The notes under the pieces are model-generated. The model worked only from the letters and a program-made list of their open reading frames with translations. It was not told the origin of the DNA and did no database searches. A program made the position numbers and the translations under genes. Below are positions 52,116 through 61,297 of a stretch of 64,000 nt of DNA, in pieces (the stretch's first letter is position 1; each line of letters opens with the position of its first letter). Origin of the DNA: Glycomyces sp. NRRL B-16210 (lineage in GTDB: Bacteria > Actinomycetota > Actinomycetes > Mycobacteriales > Micromonosporaceae); NCBI RefSeq assembly GCF_000719515.1, contig NZ_JOGR01000001.1:186001-250000 (forward strand), in the 5' to 3' direction.

Positions 52116-52136
52116 GCGAAGTCATTTTGCATTCAT

Positions 52137-52155
52137 TGCAGCTATAATGGCTGCA
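52137..52155 (+). promoter_or_regulatory. vapBC promoter inside a palindromic operator
   Basis: TGCAGC (52137-52142) and GCTGCA (52150-52155) flank TATAATG. The perfect -10 TATAAT (52143-52148) thus lies inside the palindrome and ends 6 nt before the ATG, whose A is the last base of the right arm. Binding of the antitoxin here would cover the -10, and the mRNA should be leaderless. No good -35 is visible. Confidence 0.75.
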
Positions 52156-52394
52156 TGAGTGAAATCAGTATGACCATCAGGCATGTACCGGCCGAATGGC
52201 GCGATGAGTTGGCCTCCAGGGCGGCCCGCCAGCGGCAGTCGTTGCAGGAGTACATGCTCAGCCAGATCGAAGGCATTGTCGCGCGGCCACCGCTTGACCT
52301 GGTCATCGAGCGCGCCCGCGAACGTGTCCGCGCTTCGAATTCCAGCGTCACGATCGAAGACATCATCGAGTCGCGGGACGCGGATCGCCGGTGA
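52155..52394 (+). CDS. vapB: VapB/FitA-type ribbon-helix-helix antitoxin
   Basis: 79 aa. The N-terminal strand SMTIRHVPAEWRDELASRA and helix RQRQSLQEYMLSQIEG form the FitA-like ribbon-helix-helix fold that binds DNA. The acidic C-terminal part (VTIEDIIESRDADRR) should wrap the toxin. Its TGA overlaps the toxin's GTG (GTGA), the usual coupling. It probably represses its own promoter at 52137-52155. It is placed directly after hemB and has lower GC than the hem genes, which suggests a later insertion. Confidence 0.88.
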   Translation: MSEISMTIRHVPAEWRDELASRAARQRQSLQEYMLSQIEGIVARPPLDLVIERARERVRASNSSVTIEDIIESRDADRR

Positions 52395-52804
52395 GCGTCG
52401 GAGACGGGCTTGCCGTCGATGCGTCCGCAGTCGCCGCAGTGCTCATCGAGCCGGGTGCGGTCGCTGAATGGGCAGTCGGCCAAATGCGCGGCAAGCGGCT
52501 GTTCGCCTCGGAGATGCTGCATTACGAGACTGCGAACATCATCCGCCGTGAGGCGCGGAAAGGCACCATCGACGAGACCGCGGCCGCATTGGCGTTTCGG
52601 GACCTGCTGGACATGCAGGTGCACTGCGAGTCGTTCGCGGTGGTCGCGGATCGAGTCTGGGAGCTGCGACGAAGTGTGACCGCTTACGACGCCTCATATA
52701 TCGCGGTCGCCGAGTGGCGGCGGGCACCGCTGCTGACCACCGATCTGCGACTGACTCGCGGCAACGGGCCGCGGTGCGAATTCCTCACGCCCCCGAGCCT
52801 GTGA
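52391..52804 (+). CDS. vapC: VapC PIN-domain ribonuclease toxin
   Basis: 137 aa from GTG 52391. The PIN-domain acids are in place: first Asp in LAVDASAVAAVLIE, Glu in ASEMLHYETANIIRRE, the Asp of VTAYDASYIAVAE and the last Asp in LLTTDLRLTR. VapC toxins cleave specific tRNAs or rRNA and are held by VapB. The protein is full length, so the pair looks active. Its 3' end overlaps the convergent TetR gene by 20 bp. Confidence 0.9.
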   Translation: MSVGDGLAVDASAVAAVLIEPGAVAEWAVGQMRGKRLFASEMLHYETANIIRREARKGTIDETAAALAFRDLLDMQVHCESFAVVADRVWELRRSVTAYDASYIAVAEWRRAPLLTTDLRLTRGNGPRCEFLTPPSL

Positions 52805-53447
52805 TCCGCCGCGGCTCTGGCGGCAGGGTTGTGGACAGGTAGGCGCGGAGTGCCCGCTTGGTCTCCTTCACCACCTTCGGCAGGTCGGGTTCCTCGGCCG
52901 CCATGATCATCGGCAGCAGGCCTCTGAACAGGTGGACCGCTACCTCGGCGGTGAGCGTCCGCTTTTCAGGCGGAAGGCCTGGGGCCTTCTTCTCCAGGAT
53001 CTTGTCCAGGCGCTCGAACATCAGCTTCTGCGCCGGTCTCTTCGCGCTCGCCAGTTCCGGGGCCAATTGCGGGTCCGACAAGAGCGCGTAGAAGCCCGGG
53101 TTCGCTCTGTCGAAGGCCACCACCGGGTCGATGATCCGGTCGAGCATCGCCTCCAGTGGCAACTCCGCCACCGCCAGGTCGAAGGCCTCCCCGTGGGCCT
53201 CGCGCAGCCGCGTCACGTACCGCGCCATCAGCGCCTCGGCGATCGCCTCCTTGTTCTCGAAGAACTGGTACAGCGTCCCCGGCGAGGCCCCCGCCTTCGC
53301 GGCTATCGCGTTCGTGCTCGCCTTCGCGAAGCCCTGCTCGGCGAAGACCTCGGCCGCCGCGTCCAGCAGTTCCGCCATGCGCTTCTCACCCCTGGCCTGG
53401 CGTTTTTTGACGGGTCTGCTGACGGGCTTCGCCGTGTCCTCGGTCAC
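52785..53447 (-). CDS. TetR-family repressor, probable regulator of the MMPL exporter
   Basis: 220 aa from GTG 53447 (GAGGGGAGA just upstream); a longer frame from TTG 53468 would start inside the operator. The N-terminal helix-turn-helix is MAELLDAAAEVFAEQGFAKA then AIAAKAGASPGTLYQFFENK. The C-terminal helices form a ligand domain. It is divergent from an MMPL-type transporter gene, and a perfect palindrome with a second imperfect copy separates them. It likely represses both genes until a transported compound binds. Confidence 0.88.
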   Translation of the reverse strand: MTEDTAKPVSRPVKKRQARGEKRMAELLDAAAEVFAEQGFAKASTNAIAAKAGASPGTLYQFFENKEAIAEALMARYVTRLREAHGEAFDLAVAELPLEAMLDRIIDPVVAFDRANPGFYALLSDPQLAPELASAKRPAQKLMFERLDKILEKKAPGLPPEKRTLTAEVAVHLFRGLLPMIMAAEEPDLPKVVKETKRALRAYLSTTLPPEPRRITGSGA

Positions 53448-53466
53448 CGGTCTCCCCTCGACTTGC

Positions 53467-53515
53467 AAATACGAGTCATCACTCGTATTTTAGATTGCGA
53501 GCGCTCACTCGTATT
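53467..53515. promoter_or_regulatory. Double TetR operator of the MMPL gene
   Basis: AAATACGAGT (53467-53476) and ACTCGTATTT (53481-53490) are perfect 10-bp arms with a 4-bp spacer. ATTGCGAGC (53494-53502) and ACTCGTATT (53507-53515) repeat the geometry imperfectly. The centres are 26 bp apart. Both lie between the divergent TetR and MMPL starts. Confidence 0.85.
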
Positions 53516-53540
53516 CAGTCTATGCCGGTCGGGAGACCCC

Positions 53541-55706
53541 ATGACCACCACCGCGCCAACCCGTCCCGCGCGCCGCCTCGGCGACGCCGTCTTCCGCCGC
53601 AGGCGACCGATCCTCCTCGCCGCGCTCCTGGTCTTCCTCGCCGCGGCCCTCGTCGGCTCCGGGACCATGAACGCCCTCGTCCTCTCCCGGTTCGAGGCCC
53701 CCGGCTCCGAATCGATCGTCGCCGGCGAACGCCTCGACCGCGACTTCGGCGTCGGCTCCGCCAACTTCCTGCTCCTCGTCACCGCCGCCGACGGCGACGT
53801 CGACTCCGCCGCCAGCGCCGCCGCCGGAGCGGCCCTCACCGCCGAACTCGCCGCCCTCGACCCCGTCGCCGCCGTCCAGTCCTACTGGGACGCGCAGTCC
53901 CCGGCGCTCCGGAGCGAGGACGGCGCCCAAGCCCTCGTCACCGCCTACCTCCCCGGCGAGGTGACCTTCGTTCGCGAGGAGGTCCTGCCGCAGCTCAAGA
54001 CCGAGTTCACGCGCGAGGGCGGCGCCATCGCGGTCGCCGTCGGCGGCTCCGACGAACTCTTCCGCGAAGCCGCCCAACTCGCCCGCGAGGACTTCCTCCT
54101 CGCCGAGGCCATCGTCATCCCCGGCCTGCTCCTGCTGCTCATCGCCTTGTACCGCCGCCCCGTCGCCGCGTTCCTCACCCTCGGCGTCGGCCTCTTCGCG
54201 CTGGCGGTCTCCCTCGCCGCCATGCGCGCCGTCGCCGCCGCGACCGAGGTCTCCACCTTCGCCGCCAACCTCATCCTCGTCATGAGCATCGGCCTGGCCG
54301 TGGACTACTGCCTGTTCGTCGTCAACCGCTTCCGCGAGGAGGCGGCGGTCCACGACCGGGCCGAAGCGGTCGCGCGCACCGTCGCCAGCGCCGGGCGCAC
54401 GGTCGTCTACAGCGCCGTGACCGTGGCCGCGAGCCTCTCGGTGCTGCTGCTCATGCCGTTCCCGTTCCTGCGCTCCTTCGGCTACGCCGGGATCATCGTG
54501 CCCCTCGCGGCCGTGCTCGGCGCGGCCGTGGTCCTCCCCGCGGCCCTCGCCGTCTGGGGCGGGCGGGTCGAGCGGCGCAGGCCCCCGCGCCCTGTCGAGC
54601 AGGGCCGCTGGTTCCGGTCGGCGACTGCGGTCATGCGCCGCCCGATCCTGTGGGGCGCAGCCGCTCTCGTGCTCGTCGGCGTGCTCGCCTCGCCGCTCGC
54701 CGGCGTCCGGTTCGGCGTGCCCGACGAGCGGGCGCTCCCCGAGGACGCGCCCAGCCGCGTCGTCGCCGACCAGATCGCCGCCGGTTTCACCGCCGAGGAG
54801 ACCGACGCGCTGCTCGTCCACGTCTCCGGCGCGGACCGGTCCGGTCTCGCCGCATACGCCGCCGCGTTGTCCGAAGTGGACGGCATCGCCCAGGTCGACT
54901 CCGCCTCGGGCCGCTTCGTCGACGGGCTGCCCGCGGGAGACGGCGACCCCGGCCGCTTCGCCTGGTCCGGCGACGCCACCTGGGTCTCGGCCGTGCCGAC
55001 CGTCGCGGCCATGCGCGAGGACCCCTACGCCATGGTCGGCCAGATCCGCGACCTCGAAGCGCCTTTCGCTGTCGCCGTTTCGGGCTACCCCGCCGACCTC
55101 GCCGACTTCCGCGACGCCCTGCTCGACCGGCTGCCGCTCATCCTCGGCCTCATCGTCCTCATCACCTTCGTGATCCTGTTCCTCATGACCGGCAGCCTCA
55201 TCGCACCGATCAAAGCATTGATCCTCAATGGACTCTCATTGGCGGTGATGTTCGGCGCCCTCGTATGGGTCTTCCAGGAGGGGCACCTGTCGGGGCTCAT
55301 CGGGTTCACCCCGCAGGGCTCGTTCGAACCGAGCATCCCGATCCTCATGTTCTGCATCGCCTTCGGCCTGTCGATGGACTACGAGGTGTTCATGCTCGCC
55401 CGCATCAAGGAGGAGTACGACCGCATCGGCGACCGCCTCGGGTCCATCGCGGTCGGACTCCAGCGCTCGGCGCCGCTCGTCACCGCCGCGGCCCTCGTGC
55501 TCGCCTTCACCTTCGCCGTCTACGCGACCGGCGACGTGGTGTTCCTCCAGATGCTCGGCCTGGGCATGGCGCTGGCGGTGGTCGTGGACGCCACCGTCAT
55601 CCGCGGGGTGCTGCTGCCGGCGATCATGCGCCTGACCGGCCGCGTCAACTGGTGGGCGCCGGCGCCGTTGCGACGCCTGCACGACCGCATCGGACTGCGC
55701 GACTAG
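53541..55706 (+). CDS. MMPL-family membrane transporter
   Basis: 721 aa from ATG 53541 (GGGAGA 5 nt upstream). It is an RND-superfamily MMPL protein: one N-terminal helix (about 20-40), a large outer domain, five helices (about 190-360), then the same plan repeated (about 375-395, outer domain, 530-690). The MMPL proton-relay segments LILVMSIGLAVDYCLFVVNRF (in part) and MFCIAFGLSMDYEVFMLARI (in part) contain the G-x-x-x-D-Y motifs. Such proteins export lipids, siderophores or drugs. Regulation by the divergent TetR suggests an inducible exporter. Confidence 0.92.
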   Translation: MTTTAPTRPARRLGDAVFRRRRPILLAALLVFLAAALVGSGTMNALVLSRFEAPGSESIVAGERLDRDFGVGSANFLLLVTAADGDVDSAASAAAGAALTAELAALDPVAAVQSYWDAQSPALRSEDGAQALVTAYLPGEVTFVREEVLPQLKTEFTREGGAIAVAVGGSDELFREAAQLAREDFLLAEAIVIPGLLLLLIALYRRPVAAFLTLGVGLFALAVSLAAMRAVAAATEVSTFAANLILVMSIGLAVDYCLFVVNRFREEAAVHDRAEAVARTVASAGRTVVYSAVTVAASLSVLLLMPFPFLRSFGYAGIIVPLAAVLGAAVVLPAALAVWGGRVERRRPPRPVEQGRWFRSATAVMRRPILWGAAALVLVGVLASPLAGVRFGVPDERALPEDAPSRVVADQIAAGFTAEETDALLVHVSGADRSGLAAYAAALSEVDGIAQVDSASGRFVDGLPAGDGDPGRFAWSGDATWVSAVPTVAAMREDPYAMVGQIRDLEAPFAVAVSGYPADLADFRDALLDRLPLILGLIVLITFVILFLMTGSLIAPIKALILNGLSLAVMFGALVWVFQEGHLSGLIGFTPQGSFEPSIPILMFCIAFGLSMDYEVFMLARIKEEYDRIGDRLGSIAVGLQRSAPLVTAAALVLAFTFAVYATGDVVFLQMLGLGMALAVVVDATVIRGVLLPAIMRLTGRVNWWAPAPLRRLHDRIGLRD

Positions 55707-55712
55707 CGGGGC

Positions 55713-56765
55713 TCAGAGGACCATGACCGGCTCGGGGCGGAGGCGGACGCCGAACTTCTCCTCGACGGTGTCCGCCACCTCGTCGGCGAGGGCCAGGAGC
55801 TCGGCGGTGGTCGCCCCGCCCCGGTTCGTCAGCGCCAGCGTGTGCTTCGTGGACAGACCCGCGTTGCCGCTGCGGTAGCCCTTCGCGAAGCCCGCCGCGC
55901 CGATGAGCCACGCCGCCGAGACCTTCACCAGGCCGTCCCCGGCGGGCCAGTGGGGCGGTTCGCCGCCCGCGCGTTCGGCCAGCTCGTGGAAGACCGCGGC
56001 GCCGACGACCGGGTTGACGAAGAACGAGCCCGCGCTCCACGAGTCGTGGTCCTCGGCGTCCAGGACCATGCCCTTGCCGCGGCGCAGCGCGATCACCGCC
56101 TCGCGCACCTCGGCCGGCGGTGCGGCCTCGCCGACCTCGACCCCCAGGCGCTTCGCCAGCTCGGCGTAGGCGATCGGCCGGGAGAGGTGGCTCGGTTCGA
56201 GCCGGAAGTCCACGCTCAGCACCAGGTACCGATCGTCGTGCTTGAAGACGCTGTGGCGGTAGGCGAACCGGCATTCGGTGGGGGACCAGTCGCGGATCTC
56301 GTCGCTTCGGCGGTCCCAGACGCGCACCGCCGCGATGGTCTGGGCGACCTCCTGGCCGTAGGCGCCGACGTTCTGGATCGGCGTCGCCCCGGCCGAGCCG
56401 GGGATGCCGCTGAGGCACTCGACGCCCGAGAGGCCCTCGGCGACCGTCCACGCCACGAACGCGTCCCACTCCTGCCCGGCCTCGACCCGCACCACGTCCC
56501 CGACGCGGGCGATCCCCCCGCCGCGCAGGAGCACGACCGTGCCGTCGAAGCCCGCGTCGCCGATCACCACGTTGCTGCCGCCCGCGAGGACCAGGGTCGG
56601 CCCCTCGGCGGCGCGCAGCGCGGCCACGGCCTCCTCGGAGGAGCCCGTCTCGACCAGCTCGGCGGCCGGGCCGCCCAGCCGCAGTGTCGTGTACCCGCTG
56701 AGCGGTCTGCCGGGAATCCGACGTTCCGGGCGGTGCTCGCTTGGCCGTGGGCTGGCGTCTGTCAC
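55713..56765 (-). CDS. murB: UDP-N-acetylenolpyruvoylglucosamine reductase
   Basis: 350 aa from GTG 56765; TAGGCT is 7 nt upstream, so leaderless. It reduces UDP-GlcNAc-enolpyruvate to UDP-MurNAc in the cytosol. Signatures: TTLRLGGPAAELVE, LVLAGGSNVVIGDAGFDG (FAD binding), GIPGSAGATPIQNVGAYGQEV, CRFAYRHSVFK, AGSFFVNPVV (catalytic Ser) and a terminal Glu in VEEKFGVRLRPEPVMV. Complete and ordinary. Confidence 0.96.
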   Translation of the reverse strand: MTDASPRPSEHRPERRIPGRPLSGYTTLRLGGPAAELVETGSSEEAVAALRAAEGPTLVLAGGSNVVIGDAGFDGTVVLLRGGGIARVGDVVRVEAGQEWDAFVAWTVAEGLSGVECLSGIPGSAGATPIQNVGAYGQEVAQTIAAVRVWDRRSDEIRDWSPTECRFAYRHSVFKHDDRYLVLSVDFRLEPSHLSRPIAYAELAKRLGVEVGEAAPPAEVREAVIALRRGKGMVLDAEDHDSWSAGSFFVNPVVGAAVFHELAERAGGEPPHWPAGDGLVKVSAAWLIGAAGFAKGYRSGNAGLSTKHTLALTNRGGATTAELLALADEVADTVEEKFGVRLRPEPVMVL

Positions 56766-56812
56766 GCCGAAAAGCCTAAGCTTTACGCAGGCTACGAGGA
56801 ACGGCGGTCACC

Positions 56813-57559
56813 ATGGCTAAGCTGCGCATCACCGACTACCTCACCGAACTCAAGACCGAGGCCGCGGGCCTGCGCTCGGTCTGCGAGACCGAGGTGCTCG
56901 ACCGCGTCGCGCCCTCGCGCCCGGACACGACCGTCGCCGGAATCCTCCTCGACCTCGCCCGCCTCTACCGCTGGGCCGTCGAGGCCCTGTTCGCCCCGAC
57001 CGTCGAGGACGAGGACCTCCCCGAACCGCCGCCGGTCGCCGCCGCGGGCCCGGCCGTGCTCGACGTCTTCGACCAGTCGCTCGCCGCCGTCCTCGACGCG
57101 ATCGAGTCGCGACCCGCCGAGGCGCCCGCGTGGACGTGGGCGCCGGTGGAGTGGCGGGCCGAGTTCTGGCACCGCCGCGTCGCCGTCGCCACCGGGATCG
57201 CCCGCTGGGACCTCCAGATGGCCGTCGGGGCGACCGCGCCGGTGCCCGTCGCCCTCGCCGCCGAGGCGATCACCGAGGTCTTCGAGGCGTTCCTGCCCGT
57301 CGGGGCCCGCCGCGGGGCCCATCCCGAGACCTCCGGGCTGGTGCAGCTGTTCGCCCAGGACGCCGACGCGACCTGGTTCGTGCGATTGCGGCAGGGCCGC
57401 GTGGCCCTGCTCGACCAGCCCGACGCGCGCACCGAGCTCCAGTCCCGCGCCGCCGGATCGGCCTCCGACATCGCCCTGGCCCTGTGGGGCCGCCTGCCGT
57501 TCGGGATCTGCGACGTGGTGGGCGACGAGCACCTGCTCCAGGCGCTGCGGGTCGAGTAG
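56813..57559 (+). CDS. Mycothiol-dependent maleylpyruvate isomerase (MDMPI)-like protein, degenerate
   Basis: 248 aa. The overall plan, a four-helix DinB-like N domain (1-150) and a small C domain (160-248), matches MDMPI-fold proteins common in actinomycetes. The usual metal-ligand segment, R-R-x-A-H-E-x-x-V-H-R-x-D, reads RRVAVATGIARWDLQ here, so both histidines are gone; the first-helix His is also absent (LLDLARLYRWAV). It is unlikely to bind zinc like the enzyme. Function unknown. It is divergent from murB with 47 bp between the starts. Confidence 0.7.
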   Translation: MAKLRITDYLTELKTEAAGLRSVCETEVLDRVAPSRPDTTVAGILLDLARLYRWAVEALFAPTVEDEDLPEPPPVAAAGPAVLDVFDQSLAAVLDAIESRPAEAPAWTWAPVEWRAEFWHRRVAVATGIARWDLQMAVGATAPVPVALAAEAITEVFEAFLPVGARRGAHPETSGLVQLFAQDADATWFVRLRQGRVALLDQPDARTELQSRAAGSASDIALALWGRLPFGICDVVGDEHLLQALRVE

Positions 57560-57619
57560 CGGCGCGGATAACGTTTCGGTAAACCTTCCAGGGAATCCGG
57601 ACAAACGTTCGGGGCCCGG

Positions 57620-57656
57620 TTGGCAAAGGCATTCTTTCAAGGTTAGGCTCACCACA
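57620..57656 (+). promoter_or_regulatory. msiK promoter with a DtxR/IdeR-like box
   Basis: TTGGCA (57620-57625), 18-bp spacer and TAGGCT (57644-57649) make a good promoter for the ABC ATPase gene. The 19-mer at 57638-57656 agrees with the actinobacterial iron-box consensus TTAGGTTAGSCTAACCTAA at about 14 positions, core AGGTTAGGCT-x-ACC. Part of the match is just the -10 hexamer, so the iron box is tentative. Confidence 0.45.
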
Positions 57657-57794
57657 CGCTCCGCGGCGCCCGCCGTCGCGGCGCCCGTCGCAGCGCAGGG
57701 TCGCGCCGCCTGGTGAGACCCGCTCCGCGACGTCAACCGCCTTTTACCACGGATCGTCTGGCACGTACCTGCCAGTGAAAGGGAACACATCACC

Positions 57795-58889
<1,095 letters not shown>

Positions 58890-58904
58890 GCGACACGCAT
58901 CGAG

Positions 58905-58933
58905 GGGCCGCGCGGTTCGCCGCGCGGCCCTTT
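58905..58933 (+). terminator. Terminator of msiK
   Basis: GGGCCGCGCGG (58905-58915), TTCG loop, CCGCGCGGCCC (58920-58930), then TTT. A perfect 11-bp stem 16 bp after the stop. Confidence 0.85.
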
Positions 58934-58993
58934 CGCGTGAGCGCGACGGAGCCGAAACGCCGCCGCAACGCCCGGGGCGCTACGGTTGTGCGT

Positions 58994-60196
58994 ATGGCCG
59001 CGGTCACCCCCAGTAGACCGATCCCCGCCGGCGCCGACGAGTTCACCGTCGGCACGGCGTTCCACCGCGCCCTGGACGACGGGCGCGTCGAGTGCACCGT
59101 GTGCCCCAGGGCCTGCCGGCTGCGCGAGGGCCAGCGGGGACTGTGCTTCGTGCGGGCCAGGTACGGCGACCTGATCGTCCTGACCTCCTACGGGCGCTCC
59201 TCGGGATTCTGCGTCGACCCGATCGAGAAGAAGCCGCTCAACCACTTCCTGCCGGGCACGCCGGTGCTGTCCTTCGGCACCGCCGGGTGCAACCTGGCGT
59301 GCCGGTTCTGCCAGAACTGGGACATCTCCAAGTCCCGCGAGATCGACACCCTCTCCTCGCAGGCGAGCCCCGAGCGGCTCGCCGAGGAGGCGAAGCGCCT
59401 GGGCTGCAAGTCGATCGCGTTCACCTACAACGACCCGACGGTGTTCTTGGAGTACGCGGCCGACTGCGCCGAGGCGGCCCGGGCGGCCGGGCTCAAGGCC
59501 GTGGCGGTCTCGGCCGGGTACATCAACGAGGCGGCGCGGTCGGAGCTGTACGCGCACATGGACGCGGCGAACATCGACCTCAAGGCCTTCAGCGAGGACT
59601 TCTACCGCAAGGTCGCGTTCGCATCGCTGCGCACGGTCCTCGACACGCTCGAATACCTGGTGCACGACACAGAAGTGTGGACCGAGATCACGACGCTGCT
59701 CATCCCAGGGCACAATGACTCCGACAGCGAGATCGCGGCCGAGTGCGCGTGGATCGCCGAGCACCTCGGCCCGGAGGTGCCGCTGCACTTCACGGCGTTC
59801 CACCCGGACTTCAAGATGCGAGACGTGCCGCCGACGCCGCCGGCCACGCTGCGGCGGGCGAGGCGGATCGCGCACGAGGCGGGACTGCGGTACGTCTACA
59901 CCGGGAACGTGCACGACCCGGAGGGGCAGACGACGACGTGCGTCTGTGGCGAAGCCCTCATCGTGCGCGATTGGTACCGAATCAACCGATATGCAGTGTC
60001 GGATAGCGGACAGTGCACTGGTTGCGGTGCGCGCGTTCCCGGAGTTTTCGACGGACCCGCGGGAGACTGGGGTCCCAGGCGGCAACCGATCCGCATCGCC
60101 GCACCGTCCAAGAGACCGATGCCCGAACGACCGACCGCACCGACGTCACAGCCAGCACCGAGACGAACACCCGCAACACCCGAAACGCCCGTATAG
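58994..60196 (+). CDS. amrS: AmmeMemoRadiSam system radical SAM enzyme
   Basis: 400 aa from ATG 58994; TACGGT is 7 nt upstream, leaderless. The N-terminal CTVCPRACRLREGQRGLCFV is the cysteine-rich motif of AmrS and pyruvate-formate-lyase-activating-like enzymes. The radical-SAM cluster is GTAGCNLACRFCQNWDIS (C-x3-C-x2-C), followed by SIAFTYNDPTVFLEYA and NIDLKAF. The C terminus holds TTTCVCGEALIVRDWY and CTGCGARVPGVF, a second metal-like pair. A Pro/Thr-rich tail of about 35 residues is added. Partner: the Memo-like gene 94 bp downstream. The AMMECR1 component is not in the window. Confidence 0.9.
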   Translation: MAAVTPSRPIPAGADEFTVGTAFHRALDDGRVECTVCPRACRLREGQRGLCFVRARYGDLIVLTSYGRSSGFCVDPIEKKPLNHFLPGTPVLSFGTAGCNLACRFCQNWDISKSREIDTLSSQASPERLAEEAKRLGCKSIAFTYNDPTVFLEYAADCAEAARAAGLKAVAVSAGYINEAARSELYAHMDAANIDLKAFSEDFYRKVAFASLRTVLDTLEYLVHDTEVWTEITTLLIPGHNDSDSEIAAECAWIAEHLGPEVPLHFTAFHPDFKMRDVPPTPPATLRRARRIAHEAGLRYVYTGNVHDPEGQTTTCVCGEALIVRDWYRINRYAVSDSGQCTGCGARVPGVFDGPAGDWGPRRQPIRIAAPSKRPMPERPTAPTSQPAPRRTPATPETPV

Positions 60197-60290
60197 AACC
60201 GCACACCGTCCCGAGAGCCCACACGGATCCGCCGGTCAGCACCCAGACCACAGGCCGGACCACCGAAAACCCACCACCGGAAGACCTGCG

Positions 60291-61097
60291 ATGCCTTCGA
60301 TCACTTCAGACACGGTTCGGCCCCCGGCCGTCGCCGGCCGGTTCTACCCGGCCGACCCCGAGCGGCTGCGCGCCGACATCACCCGACTCATCGACGCCGT
60401 CGGCCCCGTGAGCGAACCGCTCGCGGCGGCCTACATCGTCCCGCACGCCGGCTACCGCTACTCGGGCCCGGTAGCCGCGGAGGTCTACGCCCGACTCGCC
60501 GCACATCGCGGCCGCATCCGGCGCGTCGTGCTGGTGGGGCCCTCCCACCAGTACCCGCTGCGCGGGCACGCCGCCGCGCCGTACACGGCCTGGCGGACCC
60601 CGCTCGGGGACGTGGCCGCCGCCGCGACGAACGTCGTGGGGTCCTCGCGGCTGCCGCACGAGGCCGAGCACGCGCTCGAGGTGCAGCTGCCGTTCCTCCA
60701 GGTCGCGCTGGGGGAGGACATCGAGGTCACGCCGGTGGCGTGCGGCATGAGCCAGACGCCGGACACCGCCCGGATCGTCGGCGCGCTGCTCGAGGAGGCC
60801 GGGGACGACACGGTGCTGCTGTGCTCGACCGACCTGTCGCACTACCACGACCAGGAGACCGCGACGCGGGTCGACGCGGCGACCGCCGAGGCGATCCGGT
60901 CCCTGCGCCCGCGCGAGATCGCGCCGCAGCACGCTTGCGGCGTGTTCGCGCTGCGCGGGACGGTGGCCTGGGCCGACGCGACCGGCAGGCGCCCGAGGCA
61001 GCTCGCGCTCGCCACGTCAGCGGACACGGCGGGCACGCCCGAACGGGTGGTCGGCTACCCGGCCTTCGCGATCGAATTCCCAGGAGTAGCCGAATAA
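60291..61097 (+). CDS. amrB: AmmeMemoRadiSam system protein B (Memo-like)
   Basis: 268 aa from ATG 60291, with GGAAG 8 nt upstream. Memo-family metal or catalytic residues are in PHAGYRYSGPVAAEVY (His), VGPSHQYPLRGHA (His) and QHACGVFALRG (His, Cys); STDLSHYHDQETAT is the other conserved block. The fold is related to class III extradiol dioxygenases, but the bacterial reaction is unknown. In many bacteria the AMMECR1 domain is fused to or next to this protein; here it is neither. It is co-directional with amrS. Confidence 0.9.
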   Translation: MPSITSDTVRPPAVAGRFYPADPERLRADITRLIDAVGPVSEPLAAAYIVPHAGYRYSGPVAAEVYARLAAHRGRIRRVVLVGPSHQYPLRGHAAAPYTAWRTPLGDVAAAATNVVGSSRLPHEAEHALEVQLPFLQVALGEDIEVTPVACGMSQTPDTARIVGALLEEAGDDTVLLCSTDLSHYHDQETATRVDAATAEAIRSLRPREIAPQHACGVFALRGTVAWADATGRRPRQLALATSADTAGTPERVVGYPAFAIEFPGVAE

Positions 61098-61297
61098 CAG
61101 CCCGGCCCGGCGGGCCTCGGCCGGCGGACTCCGGATCGCCGGACCTCGGATCGGCGGACCATTGTCGGACCCTGGAGGCACCCTTGTCATCGGGGGGCCG
61201 GCGCTCGCACACTCCCGAGTGCGGGGGCGTGTGATGCGCGCTCGCTGCGGCGAAACTCCCATGCCGTCCTCCACGGGCGGCATTTACCCTGTAAGAC

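Noticed and set aside
53541..55706. Mycobacterial-type MmpL3 assignment for the MMPL gene
   Set aside because: The protein is shorter, its neighbours differ, and the divergent TetR suggests an inducible exporter; only the family can be claimed.
61098..61297. T-box or other riboswitch before lysS
   Set aside because: Only short GC-rich repeats (CGGATCGCCGGAC-like) and small hairpins; lysS appears leaderless, which leaves no room for a leader RNA.
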